Assembly: GCF_024679245.1 (NCBI RefSeq)
Contig: NC_090182.1
Location: 28,884,547-28,948,546, forward strand
Reading direction: 5' to 3'
Length of the DNA stretch: 64,000 bases
From: Pseudorasbora parva
Lineage: Eukaryota > Chordata > Actinopteri > Cypriniformes > Gobionidae
Part shown: positions 10,582 through 27,127 of the stretch, piece after piece
How positions within the stretch are numbered: position 1 is the first letter of the stretch
How the letters are laid out: each line of letters begins with the position of its first letter
Notes under the pieces: generated by a model
Seen by the model: only the letters and a program-made list of their open reading frames with translations
Told to the model about the DNA's origin: nothing
Database searches by the model: none
Position numbers and translations under genes: made by a program

Positions 10582-11190
10582 TTAAAGGTCCCGTTCTTCG
10601 CATGTTTTCGAAGCTTTGATTATGTTTACAGTGTGCAATATAACATGAGTTCATGTTTCGCGTGTAAAAAAACAGTATTTTTCACACAATTGACTTATCT
10701 GTACAGCGCTGTTTCCTCTGTCCTAAAACGGCCTGATGATTTCCTTGTTCTATGAAGTCCCTTCTTCAGAAACACGTAACGAGTTCTGATTGGGCCAGCG
10801 CTTCCCGTGTTGTGATTGGACAGCAGCTTAGCGCACTTTGCCCGGAAAGGTCCCGCCTCTTACCATAACTTGGAGTTGCAAGCGCTGAATGCGCGCTCTT
10901 CTCCACGTGGGAGAGCAACAAGACCACGCCTCCTATTTTGCGTGTTCTTGTGGGTGGAGGGTTAGTCAACAAACGGTTCTAGTGACGTCATTACATCCCT
11001 GCACTTCCTGCTGTAGTCCAAACCGGCCGTTCGCTGTAGGCTTTAAAAGGGAACTTCTGTTAAATAAAATATCTCGCTTGGCATTGAACTTTGAGCTTTA
11101 TAATTTTACAGGTATTATTTATGCTCTAACAGCAACATTACACACTAACTAAAGTTTGAAAGATGGAATCGCGAAGAATGGGACCTTTAT
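10582..11190. mobile_element. TTAA-type non-autonomous DNA transposon, copy B
   Basis: 19-bp inverted ends: TAAAGGTCCCGTTCTTCGC at the left and the complement of GCGAAGAATGGGACCTTTA at the right, one mismatch. The left flank is TTAA; the right is TTAT, probably a mutated TTAA. Its last 170 bp align with copy A in the same orientation (GGCATTGAACTTTGAGC, AACAGCAACATTACACACTA), but its left half is unrelated GC-rich sequence with CCAAT/ATTGG motifs near 10785-10820. Confidence 0.8.
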
Positions 11191-12892
<1,702 letters not shown>

Positions 12893-12952
12893 ACAGCTCT
12901 GAAAAAAATTAAGAGACCACTTAACATCTCTTATTTTTTTCCCAGAGCTGTT
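12893..12952. repeat. Short palindromic MITE-like sequence
   Basis: ACAGCTCTGAAAAAAATTAA and its inverted partner ending CCCAGAGCTGT flank GAGACCACTTAACATCTC. It looks like two transposon ends joined head to head with almost no interior, as in minimal Tc1/mariner-type MITEs. Family not determined. Confidence 0.6.
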
Positions 12953-13857
12953 TATTCAAATAGAAAACGTTTATTTTATGTTATAAATAATATTTCACAA
13001 TATTACTGCTTTCTTGTATTTATTATAAAATAAATGCAGTCTTGGTGAGCATAAGAGTCTTCTTATATAAACATTAATAATCTTACTGATCAAAAAATGT
13101 CAAAAGCAAGTTAAATGATCATCCCTACACACACACATTTTCAATAGTGTCCCCAACACAAATAGTGAAGGGAAGCAAAAGACAATGAAAAGAAAAGCTT
13201 GCTGCAGTTGATGTTGTGTCGGGACAGGACGTGAGTATAGCATCTGAAGGCTTGTGCAGACTGCAGACACAGATGTGCCTCTGTAGACACAGATGTGCAC
13301 CTGCAGGGGTGTGAAGGCGTACAGGGGCAGAGAGTGATGGAACATTCGATCTACTGCCCTACCACTCGCAGCTGGACCATACGCTTGAGAGCCACCAGTG
13401 AGCCAAAGAGCCCAGCTCAGTTTTCATTTTCACCTAAGAGGGACCATTACTGAGATGTCTAACACATCTGTTTATAGAAATAAGTGGCCAGATCAATTAC
13501 AATCAAAGTAAGGGATGATATCTAACTCACCTCATCAATTCAATATAATGTGATTTACAACCATTTAACTGATTCAGTTCAGTTTCCAACTGTTCCAGCT
13601 AAAATGACACTAAAATTTCACCAAAAAATTACAATTATGTCATAATTTTCTCACCTTTATGCCATTTAAAACTATTTATTTCTTCCTTTTGCGGAAACTG
13701 AGGTGCAGAGATATATACAGCATATACTGATATATAGTGATATATACTGATATATATCAGTGATTATATATTATCAGTGATTTTTATTTTCTTCGTTGAA
13801 AACGTCAGCTGGGTGCGGGTTGTTACATTGATCCGCACATCACTGATTTAATTTGTT
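12953..13857. other. Intronic sequence with small TATATACTGA-type tandem repeat
   Basis: No exon recognised. A degenerate repeat of GATATATACTGATATATA lies at about 13710-13785. Confidence 0.6.
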
Positions 13858-15180
13858 ATATATAATTTGTTACATTTTTATAGCGCTTTTTTGGGTCCTC
13901 AAAGCGCTTTACATAGAAGGGGGAATCTCCTCAACCACCACCAATGTGCAGCATTAACCTGGATGATGTGATGGCCGCCATATTGCGGCAGAACGCTCAG
14001 CACACACCAGCTGATTGGTGGAGAGGAGAGTGATACTGCCAATCAGTATAAGGTTATGATTAGGAGGCCATGATGGACAGAGACCAATGGGCAAATTTGG
14101 CCAGGATGCCAAGGTTACACACCGACCCTGCGTCCCAATTCGCATACAATCCATACTAAAGAGTATTCCAAAGATACCCGGATGGTTTACTATTTCCGGT
14201 CCGAATTTGAAGTACGGATCGATGTGCACTCGAACGGCTGATATTGCCCACAACCCATTGCGAGTTGGACGAGGATTTTATTAGAACTACAAACGCGGAT
14301 AAAAAGTGTTTAAAAACTACAAACATGACGGATGTGCGAGTACGACGGTTAAGTAGAGAAGTTTAGATAAAGGGGATTGAGTGACCAACTATCAATATTT
14401 AACCTGACAAAAATCAATTTATTCAGTGTTGTCCACATAATATTCACCTGCAGCAGCATTGTGAACTTTTGTAATGATACATTTGGTCATTAACTTTTAA
14501 ATGCATCATTATATTTAAACTGCAAACACATGAGGAGAGTCTCTGCGTTAAAGACCCACACATGGCAGATGAACGTGCGGCTACATTTCTCTACGATACG
14601 GTAGGAGATTAATCTGAATGTGGAGGATTTGAACTGTGACGAATTTGACGATGCCTTACAGGAAAGTTAAACGGTGACGGGATGCACGTAAATAAGCGAC
14701 AGAGTCCATTAAAGATGCCGAAGTAGTATGTCCCGAAGCTTGCATACTTTTCTGCTACACACTCAAAAGTATATACTTTTTCTTCACAAAAAGACTACAT
14801 ACTTTTAGGACGTAGTATGAGTAGGCGAAATAGTAGGCCTATGTCGAATTGGGACGCAGCACTACTCTTTGAATTGGGACGCAGCACTACTCTTTATCGA
14901 AGGACATCCTGGGATTTTTAATGACCACAGAGAGTCAGGACCTCAGTTTTACGTCTCATCCCAAGGATGGTGCTCTTTGTCAGCATAGTGTCCCCATCAC
15001 TATGCTGGGGTGTTAGGACCCACACAGACCACAGTGTTAGCACCCCCTGCTGGCCTCTCTAATACCTCTACCAACAGCTACCTGGTTTTCCCAGTTGGTC
15101 TTCCATCCAGATACTGTCCAGGCCCAGCCCTGCTTAGCTTCAGTGGGAATATTGGGCTACAGGGTGATATGGCTGCTGGT
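13858..15180 (-). mobile_element. SINE3-type (5S rRNA-derived) SINE, copy 1, interrupted
   Basis: The 5' head, read on the minus strand from about 15180, resembles 5S rRNA: CCAGCAGCCATATCACCCTG, then GAAGCTAAGCAGGGCTGGGC (internal promoter A-box region) and ATGGAAGACCAACTGGGAAA. The body continues to an AT-rich tail at about 13858-13875 next to CAAAGCGCTATAAAAATG-type 3' sequence. The same order is seen at 27128-27690 and 60640-61147. The body is split by another transposon (14128-14895). SINE3 elements with 5S heads are known from zebrafish; no protein is encoded and a LINE partner would mobilise it. Confidence 0.88.
14128..14895. mobile_element. TIR DNA transposon inserted in SINE3 copy 1
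   Basis: Ends CTGCGTCCCAATTCGCATAC at the left and the complement GTCGAATTGGGACGCAG at the right (14844-14859), interrupting a SINE body that is continuous in the other two copies. No transposase frame. At its right boundary a 25-bp segment (14846-14870), containing the TIR end plus SINE flank CACTACTCTTT, is exactly duplicated at 14871-14895. Superfamily not determined. Confidence 0.8.
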
Positions 15181-17651
<2,471 letters not shown>

Positions 17652-17697
17652 GTAGAAACTATTATCGCCCTAAATTGTTTACTTGTCGAACTAAAAA

Positions 17698-17830
17698 CCT
17701 GATTCCAAAAAAGTTGGGACACTGTACAAATTGTGATTAAAAAAGAATTGCCATATTTTACAAATTTTTATAAGCTTATATTTTATTCACAATATAATAT
17801 AGATAACATATCTTATGTTAAAAGTGCAAT
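17698..17830. mobile_element. Truncated DNA-transposon end
   Basis: CCTGATTCCAAAAAAGTTGG followed by GACACTGTACAAATTGTGA is a terminus I associate with abundant fish DNA transposons. Only one end was found, so it is a fragment; family not assigned. Confidence 0.45.
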
Positions 17831-18336
17831 ATCATCCAACTGCGGCCACAAATGAGCGTTATCGTGCTGATGGGTGTTACTGTTTTCTCAGACTGGAACT
17901 TCTTCTTCACCTCTTCTGCTTAACTGCTAGCTCTCAACATCCGGATTAATATGTTCAACATTCGCTAGTTAGTTTTTTTTCTCAAACAGAAGCTTCAAAA
18001 TAAGATCTAGCATCTTGCAACATGACTTTGCAAAAACATACACGCCACTTTCTAAAGCCAAGTGGCACATTATCTGTACGCATTTTGAGCTATCCGCATG
18101 TATGTCTACGCTGTCTGATTCCGCGTGAATCTCTACACCTAAACGAACCATCATCCCTGCATGTGATTCCGCTTGTATGTCTACACCGAAACGAGCCATT
18201 ATGTGTTTGTGTGTGTGTGTGTCCACAATGTAAATGGATGTATAAACGTACTATATGTTGTTGTTTTTTTTAATGTAAAAACGCAGAATGTTTCTTGTGA
18301 TGGGTAGGTTTAGGGATCAGGGTTGGGTATCACACA
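17831..18336. other. Intronic sequence with a diverged ~65-bp direct repeat
   Basis: GCATGTATGTCTACGCTGTC, TGATTCCGCGTGAATCTCTA and CACCTAAACGAACCATCATC are partly repeated as CTTGTATGTCTACACCGAAA and CGAGCCATTATG around 18095-18205. No exon recognised. Confidence 0.5.
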
Positions 18337-19115
18337 CCCCTAACATGTCAGGAGTGCAGTAACAGGGTTTGCTCACTTAGCCCGGCTTCCAGATATGAAA
18401 TATGGTTTTGTCTTTTATTCAATTTATTATATTTTATTTTATTCCTTATATTTCCCTTTACTGAAACACTAAAGAGTCGAGATGAATATTGTCTGTACTA
18501 TTGTGTGTCCTTCTCACTGAATGAAAGCACGTTATCAGTATGTTTTGGTTAGAACTGGTTAGAACTGGAGCTTAATCAACTCCAACCTTTGAGAGACTGT
18601 GTATCTGTGTATGTGCACAATATTCTATGTTACCGATCAGTGTTGAGAATGGTGTACAATGGGCACCCTAATTATGGGTGGACTTGTTGTTCTGGGCATG
18701 CTGGCGCCTGCTCCAGATCTGGAAGGTCACTTTGGGCCTAATTCCGGGGTGAAAGCGTCAACAAGTGACGTCTATGAAAACGTGCATCTGATTAACTGAC
18801 ATGAGTGGAAATTTACCATGACCGTGCATTTTTTTCTGAGCCAATCAGAACAATCCATATTGCAGTAATGACGTGGTTAAGACCTTGAAAAAGGTATAAC
18901 TGTTGGGACATTTGTATGTACGATAGGGCGAGGCAACGAGACGGTGAGAGAGGGAGCGCGGCCTATGAAACCCTTGTGAGACTTGAAGCTGGCTTCTGCT
19001 TTTGAAACTGCAAACTATTCTTAAGTACATTTTTATTTTAATTAATTACACTCCTGACTCTTGGTCTTAATTTCTTCAAAATTGGTCCTGGGTCATAAGC
19101 TGTTAACCCCTAACA
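18337..19115. mobile_element. Possible solo LTR-like segment between 9-bp direct repeats
   Basis: CCCCTAACA occurs at 18337-18345 and 19107-19115. The 761 bp between begin TGTCAGGAG and contain a CCAAT-like region, ATTGCAGTAATGACGTGG and an AAAAGGTATAACTGT motif, a promoter-like order. The terminus does not end in a clean CA, so LTR identity is uncertain; it may be a DNA transposon or chance. Confidence 0.35.
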
Positions 19116-19760
19116 CAGTAAGTACATGTAACATATACAGGGACACTATAAAATAAAGGGTTACTCTATTTTATTTTTTGAAATGTAATTTTTACTTTAA
19201 TAGGTACTCTCTTGAGGGCAAAGGTGATTTTTCAGTGTTAATCTTGTCAAACATCTGGTGCAATGCAACACCAGGTTCAATGCAAGTGTTCTTAGCTAGT
19301 CTCAGCCAGACGTAGTAATAATTTTCAAGTCCAGCTCCACGTTTTTTAAATAGCAAATGCACTCATGCCCATCTGTGGGTATGCTGGTCATAAAACATAT
19401 ATATTTTCAAATATGTTTTCCATCTTTAAACTAGCAAAAGTGGACCTGCGCCATGCACTTCAGACCTTGCGCTCAGATCATTAAAATAGGGCATTTTATT
19501 TACGATTCCCACGTCAAAAGAATGGCATTTATTTGAAGTAAGCATTATCAATTTGAATTTTAAAACTATTCAGCAAGGATGATTTTTTTAAACACATTTA
19601 TATTGCCCTAAAAGATCAATTATACAATATCCTATCACTGTCATATATGTTTTATATGATAATTTAGGACTGAACAGTATCTTTGGCAATTCTAAGTTGC
19701 ATATGTGCTGTATATGTGATCATGTCAATACTTTGTGATATATCTCTTGAATGTGTTTAC
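19116..19760. other. Intron 3' of teneurin exon; relic of GGGCCCTAT element
   Basis: Mostly plain intron. About 19400-19497 (CTTCAGACCTTGCGCTCAGA, then AAAATAGGGC) is a diverged fragment of the family seen at 20341-21376 and 24864-25037. Confidence 0.5.
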
Positions 19761-19989
19761 CTCCTTGTCGGGTGAACTCATCTGCTTCATGGTGCACCAG
19801 GTCTGCCACACATCCTCCATAATGAAGGCGCGAGTCGTGATCGAAAGCTTTCAGGGTCTCACTAGAGCTGTAGGATTTCTGAGTGGGTACGCGGCATTCG
19901 TCGTTGTCCAGGGAGGAGGTGGTGAACTGGAAATCTTTCCCACAGCGGCCGTGGGTCAGTGTACGGTGCCTGCGCTCCTTTAGATCCAT
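19761..19989 (-). CDS. tenm2: Teneurin (best fit teneurin-2), first coding exon, 76 codons + 1 nt
   Basis: Encodes the extreme N-terminus of a teneurin, a large single-pass type II cell-surface protein with a cytoplasmic N-terminal domain that acts in neuronal adhesion and synaptic partner matching. ATG is the complement of 19987-19989. The frame reads [20 protein letters not shown], then a serine-rich TTSSLDNDE stretch, the conserved [20 protein letters not shown] core and [32 protein letters not shown] and SSLD..-CRVPTQ match teneurin-2 better than the other paralogues as I recall them. Translation runs into intron after RQG; a GAG|GTAAAC donor (exon base 19761) leaves a split codon starting with G. 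No later teneurin exon was recognised in the window. Teneurin identity is very strong; the paralogue call is less so. Confidence 0.9.
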
Positions 19990-20060
19990 GGCATCCGCTG
20001 CAGCCCGATGATCAAATCAGTCCGCAAGGTGGAGATCTCAATAGCTGTACAGTCTTTCAC
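19761..20060 (-). other. tenm2: Teneurin exon boundaries with 5'UTR part and splice sites
   Basis: The exon is 300 nt: a 71-nt 5'UTR (19990-20060) plus the coding part. The acceptor on the minus strand is the complement of 20061-20062, with upstream TTGTCTTTCTATTAACAG as the pyrimidine-rich tract; the donor is the complement of 19759-19760 (GTAAAC). Because an acceptor precedes the ATG, at least one non-coding 5' exon must lie upstream, at higher coordinates. Confidence 0.8.
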
Positions 20061-20340
20061 CTGTTAATAGAAAGACAACACAAATCATTAGATACAATAG
20101 TCCCAATAGCTATAGCTAAAATACAATACAATTTTACAATAGCTAAAATGGACAATATGAATTGCTGGTCTAGCTAGTGGACCAACATGTGTGCCAGAAA
20201 ATCTTATCCAGAGAAGCTTTCTGCAAGAGATTCTTACTGATTAAGGCAAAATCCAAAATCTAGGCCTAAATGGAACCATAAATGAAACCATTCATAGAAT
20301 CATATAACATCCGCTATTCAAAAAAAGTTACAAACTCTGT
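20061..20340. other. Intron upstream of the teneurin coding exon
   Basis: AT-rich intron, nothing recognised apart from the splice acceptor at its exon-proximal end. Confidence 0.6.
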
Positions 20341-21376
20341 GGGCCCTATTTAACCATCTAACCACATGGTCATGGCCATCTTGTTCGAATGCACTTTTTA
20401 ACAACGGAAAAACGGTGGCAAATCAGGCGCACGATCCAATCCGATTGTACCTAGTCTCTTAATGAGTCATGGGTGTGTTTTGGGCGCAAATCAGAGTTTC
20501 ATCTCCCATTTTCTTTAAACGCCAGTTGCGCCTGCACCATGGATGATTCGCTATTTATATGGCAGAATTTGTGAGCAGAAAGATTGAATTCCTCTCTTCT
20601 CTAGAGAGGAATCCTTTTATTTTTAACATTTTAAAAATGTTTGTGTGCTGCTGTGTGTGTAATAAGCAGAGTGTACAATCCTTTGTGCACACGCCTATAG
20701 GCACATATTACTAAATTTCCCTTTACATAACAAAAAATTATAATAATACTACAGTTGCACTTGCACCTGAACTAGGGTTGGCGAAAACTAAACATTTTCT
20801 TGACCGACCACCGAGCCTCATTGGCCGGTTGAAACCCGCAATTTCGCAACTCTATCACATCTCTCAATGATCTCTCTGCCGCTCTGCCTTCCGCTCTCAC
20901 AGACACACTGTCCCGGTGACCTTTTGAGTGCGCAAACCCAAATGCCGTGACCTCGCACCAAATGTTTTTTATTGGTTTATTAAGTACAAACAGGCGAGTG
21001 AAAAATTGAGTGTGAGGGGTTTGTTCACGTCACACAAAAATATTTTGGAATGAGATGGCTAACTGTAGTAGCCTTAAGTCCACTGTCTATAATAGTCTAA
21101 TTTAGAGATCACTTGTTTTTTTAACCGACAACTGACAACATTGATCGGTTAACATTGATACGGTCAACCATCGGTCAAACGGTCATCGGTTAGCATCCCT
21201 AACCTGAACACTCCTCATTTTCCAACCAGCATGTCCATTGGCGAACAGATGGGTGCGATTGTATTTGCTATTTAAACGTGGTGTGATGTGAATATAATAA
21301 CTGCGTTGGGCTGAAACTAGCAAAAAACACTTGTATCGCACATGCTGTCGCATTGCGCCGGTGTATGATAGGGCCC
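20341..21376. mobile_element. TIR DNA transposon (GGGCCCTAT ends), interrupted by hAT
   Basis: Begins GGGCCCTATTTAACC and ends with the complement of GGGCCCTATCATACACCGGC. Internal CTTAATGAGTCATGGGTGTG, then TTTTGGGCGC, is shared with the inverted relic at 24864-25037. A hAT element (20773-21201) with its own 8-bp duplications sits inside. No transposase frame. The superfamily is not certain from the ends alone. Confidence 0.7.
20773..21201. mobile_element. Non-autonomous hAT element with perfect 8-bp TSD
   Basis: Ends TAGGGTTGGCGAAAAC and the complement of GGTTAGCATCCCTA. ACCTGAAC is exactly duplicated on both sides (20765-20772 and 21202-21209), as hAT transposases produce. 429 bp, no coding capacity. 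The interior carries ACCGACC/GGTCGG-like CG-containing motifs repeated near both ends (ATCGGTTAACATTG, CATCGGTCAAACGG, CATCGGTTAGC), likely subterminal transposase-binding repeats. Confidence 0.92.
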
Positions 21377-22723
<1,347 letters not shown>

Positions 22724-22750
22724 ATGCATGCATGTATTTGCAAAAATGTA

Positions 22751-22755
<5 letters not shown>

Positions 22756-22832
<77 letters not shown>
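22756..22832. repeat. (TA)n microsatellite
   Basis: Third TA tract, separated from the second by a TGCATGCATG-containing spacer. Confidence 0.97.
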
Positions 22833-22834
<2 letters not shown>

Positions 22835-22904
22835 CTTAATAGTTTTACACTGTCCGATTTGCCAGCACTGAATATATTGTAAAATATTACTATTATTATT
22901 TTTA

Positions 22905-22907
22905 TAA

Positions 22908-23005
<98 letters not shown>
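22905..23005. repeat. (ATT)n microsatellite
   Basis: About 33 trinucleotide units. Confidence 0.97.
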
Positions 23006-23250
23006 GCTTCACAAGTCCAGGAGAGAGCATTCAATTTTCTCAGCACAGTTCTTCCTTAATTATTTTACTTGACCTGTCACTGTGCAACTTTTCAGAGCAT
23101 GTGCGCTACCCACAAAGGCCACATTTCTGACACCAATGGCTCCTTCTTACTTCAGACATAAAGGCACTGTTCTAGCGTGAAAGCCAGTTGACCGTAATTA
23201 GACACTAATTAAAGGTAAATTCACCCACACTCGTCCAGCTGCAGGCAGCC

Positions 23251-23282
<32 letters not shown>

Positions 23283-24506
23283 ACACATAAACTCTCTCTC
23301 AGTAGAGTACAGCAGGAGGAATTTTAGCTGGCCCCTCTGTGTCTGCCTGTTTTACTAAGTGTGATCAGAACAAACTCGGCCTACTCCTGCACCCCCCCTC
23401 CCCCAAACTGTCCCCCACCTCCCACTCTCCACACTGTTCCTCCTGCATTAGCTTGATTAGAGAAGAGGTCCACTGCCCCAGGGACAGTCCGGCGTGTGGC
23501 ACACAGATGAGGATTTTCCTGCACAGCAACAGATCATTACATAACAGCACGGCCACTTGCTGTCCTGCACATACTAAAAATAATTGAATATGCAGAGGAA
23601 AAATAATCAGGTCACCTAACACGATAATTATTTACTGAGAAACGCTCGCATAAAGGAACGAGAGAGACAAAGCGTGTGACGCTGGCTTAATACGGATTCA
23701 TTAAACTAAACTATAAGGTCATTTTAAGATTCGCCTCCAGAGTCTGTTGATTAGAAGCTGATATTTAATGTTTATAAAGTCCTCATTATGGGCTAAAACA
23801 AAACGTTCAATCGCAGAGGCCATTTACAGTTCAGAATGGGAGCGTTAACTACCCCTAATGTAGAATGGACAGAACTTCAGATTGTGGAATGCAGGAAAAA
23901 TCTTCGCTCACAAATGAATAATTACCTGTTTAAACGTATCACTGTACATTTGAAGTAAACAAAAAAAATCAATTCATTGCATCTTCCTTTAGTCAACCAG
24001 GCTAGCACTGGAAGTCTTTGTTGTGATGTTTGGAGAGGGTTATTTGGTCAGCCATTGGGCTCCAGGGGCCTTTCAGACCACTGATTTAAGGTGCAGTGAC
24101 ATTGTGAATTTCTGCGAGAGCGTCACATGTGGAGGAGTGTGGGAGGCAGTCCTGCTTAAAGGAGGGCCCTGGGGCTGCTCTAACACCACAGTGGTGAGAT
24201 GATGCACGATGGTGTGGAGGAGAACCGGGTCAATATGAGCACAGGCTGCAGCACAACCAGGTCAGTCTTTCCATTCATTACAGGCAGCGGAGGAGAAGAG
24301 AGGCCTCAGGGCTCAGAGCAGATCCTGCCTCCCTTAGGCTCAGCCTGCTGATACTTCCCCCTTTCACAGGACTCTTATCCTCCCCTGAGAAAGTGACACG
24401 GGATATGATGAAGAAAGAGCCATGAAGTGAGGAGGAACCACAGGATGGTGGACGAATCTAGGACAGGCGATCAGTTACCAAGAAACAATAATGGAGAACA
24501 CAGTTT
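23006..24506. other. Unique-looking intronic sequence
   Basis: Even base composition and no transposon ends recognised. A C-run of about 18 plus (CA)n lies at 23252-23287. The segment 23180-23650 (GACCGTAATTAGACACTAAT; AAATAATTGAATATGCAGAG; homeobox-like ATTA cores) has the texture of conserved non-coding DNA, but conservation cannot be judged from one sequence. Confidence 0.45.
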
Positions 24507-24570
24507 GTGAATATGCCTATCTATCTACCTTTCTACATACTTAAAAGTCTTCCTGTTCTCCATCTATCTG

Positions 24571-24797
<227 letters not shown>

Positions 24798-24863
24798 TGG
24801 TGCAAGCACAACTGGCTTTTAAAGGAAATTGGAGATGAGATTATGATTGGTTTATTACATGTT

Positions 24864-25037
24864 ACGCCCAAAACACACCCATGACTCATTAAGAGACTGT
24901 ACAACCCTTTTGGACCATGTGCCTGGCATGCCAACAGTTTTTTAGTCGTTAAACTAGCAAAACTAGATTATGACACCCTAATTGTACCTGCAGCATGTGC
25001 TTCAGACCATGTGCTCAGATTGTTTCAAATAGGGCCC
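24864..25037 (-). mobile_element. Relic of the GGGCCCTAT transposon family
   Basis: GCCCAAAACACACCCATGAC, then TCATTAAGAGACT, is the reverse complement of 20453-20487, and the end AAATAGGGCCC matches the family terminus. Internally deleted, with no coding capacity. Confidence 0.7.
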
Positions 25038-26715
25038 ATATTGTTTGTGTGAGTACTTATGATTTGTGAGGACACTAATGTGTATAATGACATGGGTATT
25101 GCAACGTAAACATGGTGGACACTTTGTGTCCTTATGAAGCCCAAAGTATAATTTGGAGGGTGAGTGTCCAACAGCGCATGTGCAAGAAAGACAGAAGAGA
25201 AACAAAGTCACAACAATTGCGCTGCACGTGTCGAAATCAGCCAATATGTGGTTGCGTATACTTTGAAAGCAGTGCAGACACGACTGTGTGCGAGACGCAT
25301 CCAGATGAGGAAAATGAAGTATACACAGGTCTTTAACCAAATGTCAAAAGTTCAGATGCCAAGTTTTCTGTGACTGTTAGGTTTAGGGGTATGGTTTGTG
25401 TAGGGGGATAGTATGATCATGCCTGATCAATGTCATGAGACATGATTACTGAACTAGGAAGCTGATTGAGACGCAGTGTAAAATAAGTGTGAGTGTGTAA
25501 AATAAGGGAGGCCTACAAAATATGCAGAGCAGTGGGTCCCTAGGATTTGTTTTCATATTTGCATACACATATAGATGAGTGAACATTGAATTTCAGGTTA
25601 AGAATCTGAGCTTAACTTCTTCCAAACCACAACATGCCACAGTAGAAATCTATGTGAGATATAGGCAAGAGATGAATTTCCAAACAGAGAATGTAAATAA
25701 AACTGCAGTGCATACTATGAAATCGCAGCTAAACTAAAGGCTTTACAGGGGAACGAGAATTAAGCTGAAAAATTACAGAGGCATAATTTTGGCATGCCAA
25801 AGAGCGTCTGCCTAAATTGAACTTTCAAGGACGAGAGCTTAAAAATGACACGGGTCTCCGCAGAAACAGCTCAGAATGAGAAAATCGGGCTGCTACAGAA
25901 AGATCACAAAGCAGTTAAGCTGGGAGCACTCTTATCAAGGCAGAGACATAAACAAACCCTTAACCTCACAAATTTGGAAGTTGAAGCTTCTTTGTAAATG
26001 ACGACATAATGTTCTATTTAAGATGGCAAGGTCACTTTCTATTCTAAATGTCTGCACCAGCTACTTTAAACGCAGAATAAATTGACAACAAAAATAAACA
26101 AACATGACCCTGACCTCTCGATTTACTTTATGGTCTGTGCCCTCCGATGCCTCAAAAAATGCAGCTATTACTTGAGTTATAAAATATAAAAAATGATAAT
26201 AATAAACAGAATAACAAACTGTCAAGTTGAAACATTAGAAGGCATTTATTGTAAACCACAGCACTTACATGTATAAGCGAATTCAATTTATCTTTCTTGA
26301 ATTAGAATGAGAATGAATCAATTAGCATACAAAGGCTACATATATTTGTAATAACTTGACCTCTGCTTCTGTAATTTTGCAAATTATAGTTTATTTATCT
26401 GCATAATTCCTGTGAATGAACAAATGAACGAACAAAACAGCTTTATTTTTGTTGTTTTGTTTGTTGGCACTAGTGGCAGAGAAATTACATACTTTATCTT
26501 CATCCGGACCCTTTTTTCCAGCAAGGATACAGGCTCATCTGTCACACAACAATTTTTAAAATATATTTCAAAGGCGAATAAGATAGAAATGAGACAAGCA
26601 CTGAATTAAATATGCCATTAAACACATACACACCATGGCACAATTTACTCAATAGCCAATAGGATAAGCACATATTTGCCCTCAATTTGGGAGGAAGTCA
26701 GAAAAGGGATTTCTA
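25038..26715. other. Intronic sequence, nothing firmly recognised
   Basis: Contains a TTAGGTTTAGGGGTATGG motif near 25378-25398, common in fish interspersed repeats. No exon found. Confidence 0.5.
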
Positions 26716-27127
26716 TTAAAGGATTAGTTCACTTCAAAATGAAAATGTACTGATCATTTACTCACCCCCCATCTCATCTAAGATGTTAAAGTCTTTCTTT
26801 CTTCAGTCAAAAATAATTCATCTTGCGCTGCTGTGACTTGCCACAGATTGCGTATTCACGCTGGAACGGTCACGCTAGACACATGCTAGATGTAGTACTG
26901 CCCATGTGTTTACAAAGCACAAATACTAATACAAATGTCCGTTAGCAAAAAAACTAAACAAAAGGTAAAGCAGTGATGTCGAGTGATTTTAAAGTTGGAG
27001 ATGGAGTTTTTTTTTAAAGGGCGCTTGTATTATGGTGCCTTCACACCAGACGCGAATAAAGCGTTAAGCGCAAGTGATTTGTATGTTAAGTCAATGCAAA
27101 TATGCGAATAGATATTCGGCAGCATGA

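Noticed and set aside
15083..15180. Functional 5S rRNA gene (also near 27600 and 61090)
   Set aside because: Only the 5' part resembles 5S, substitutions are numerous, and it continues into a shared SINE body and AT tail.
18337..19115. Confident solo LTR call
   Set aside because: Nine-bp direct repeats flank it, but the expected TG...CA ends and a 4-6-bp duplication are not clean; listed only at low confidence.
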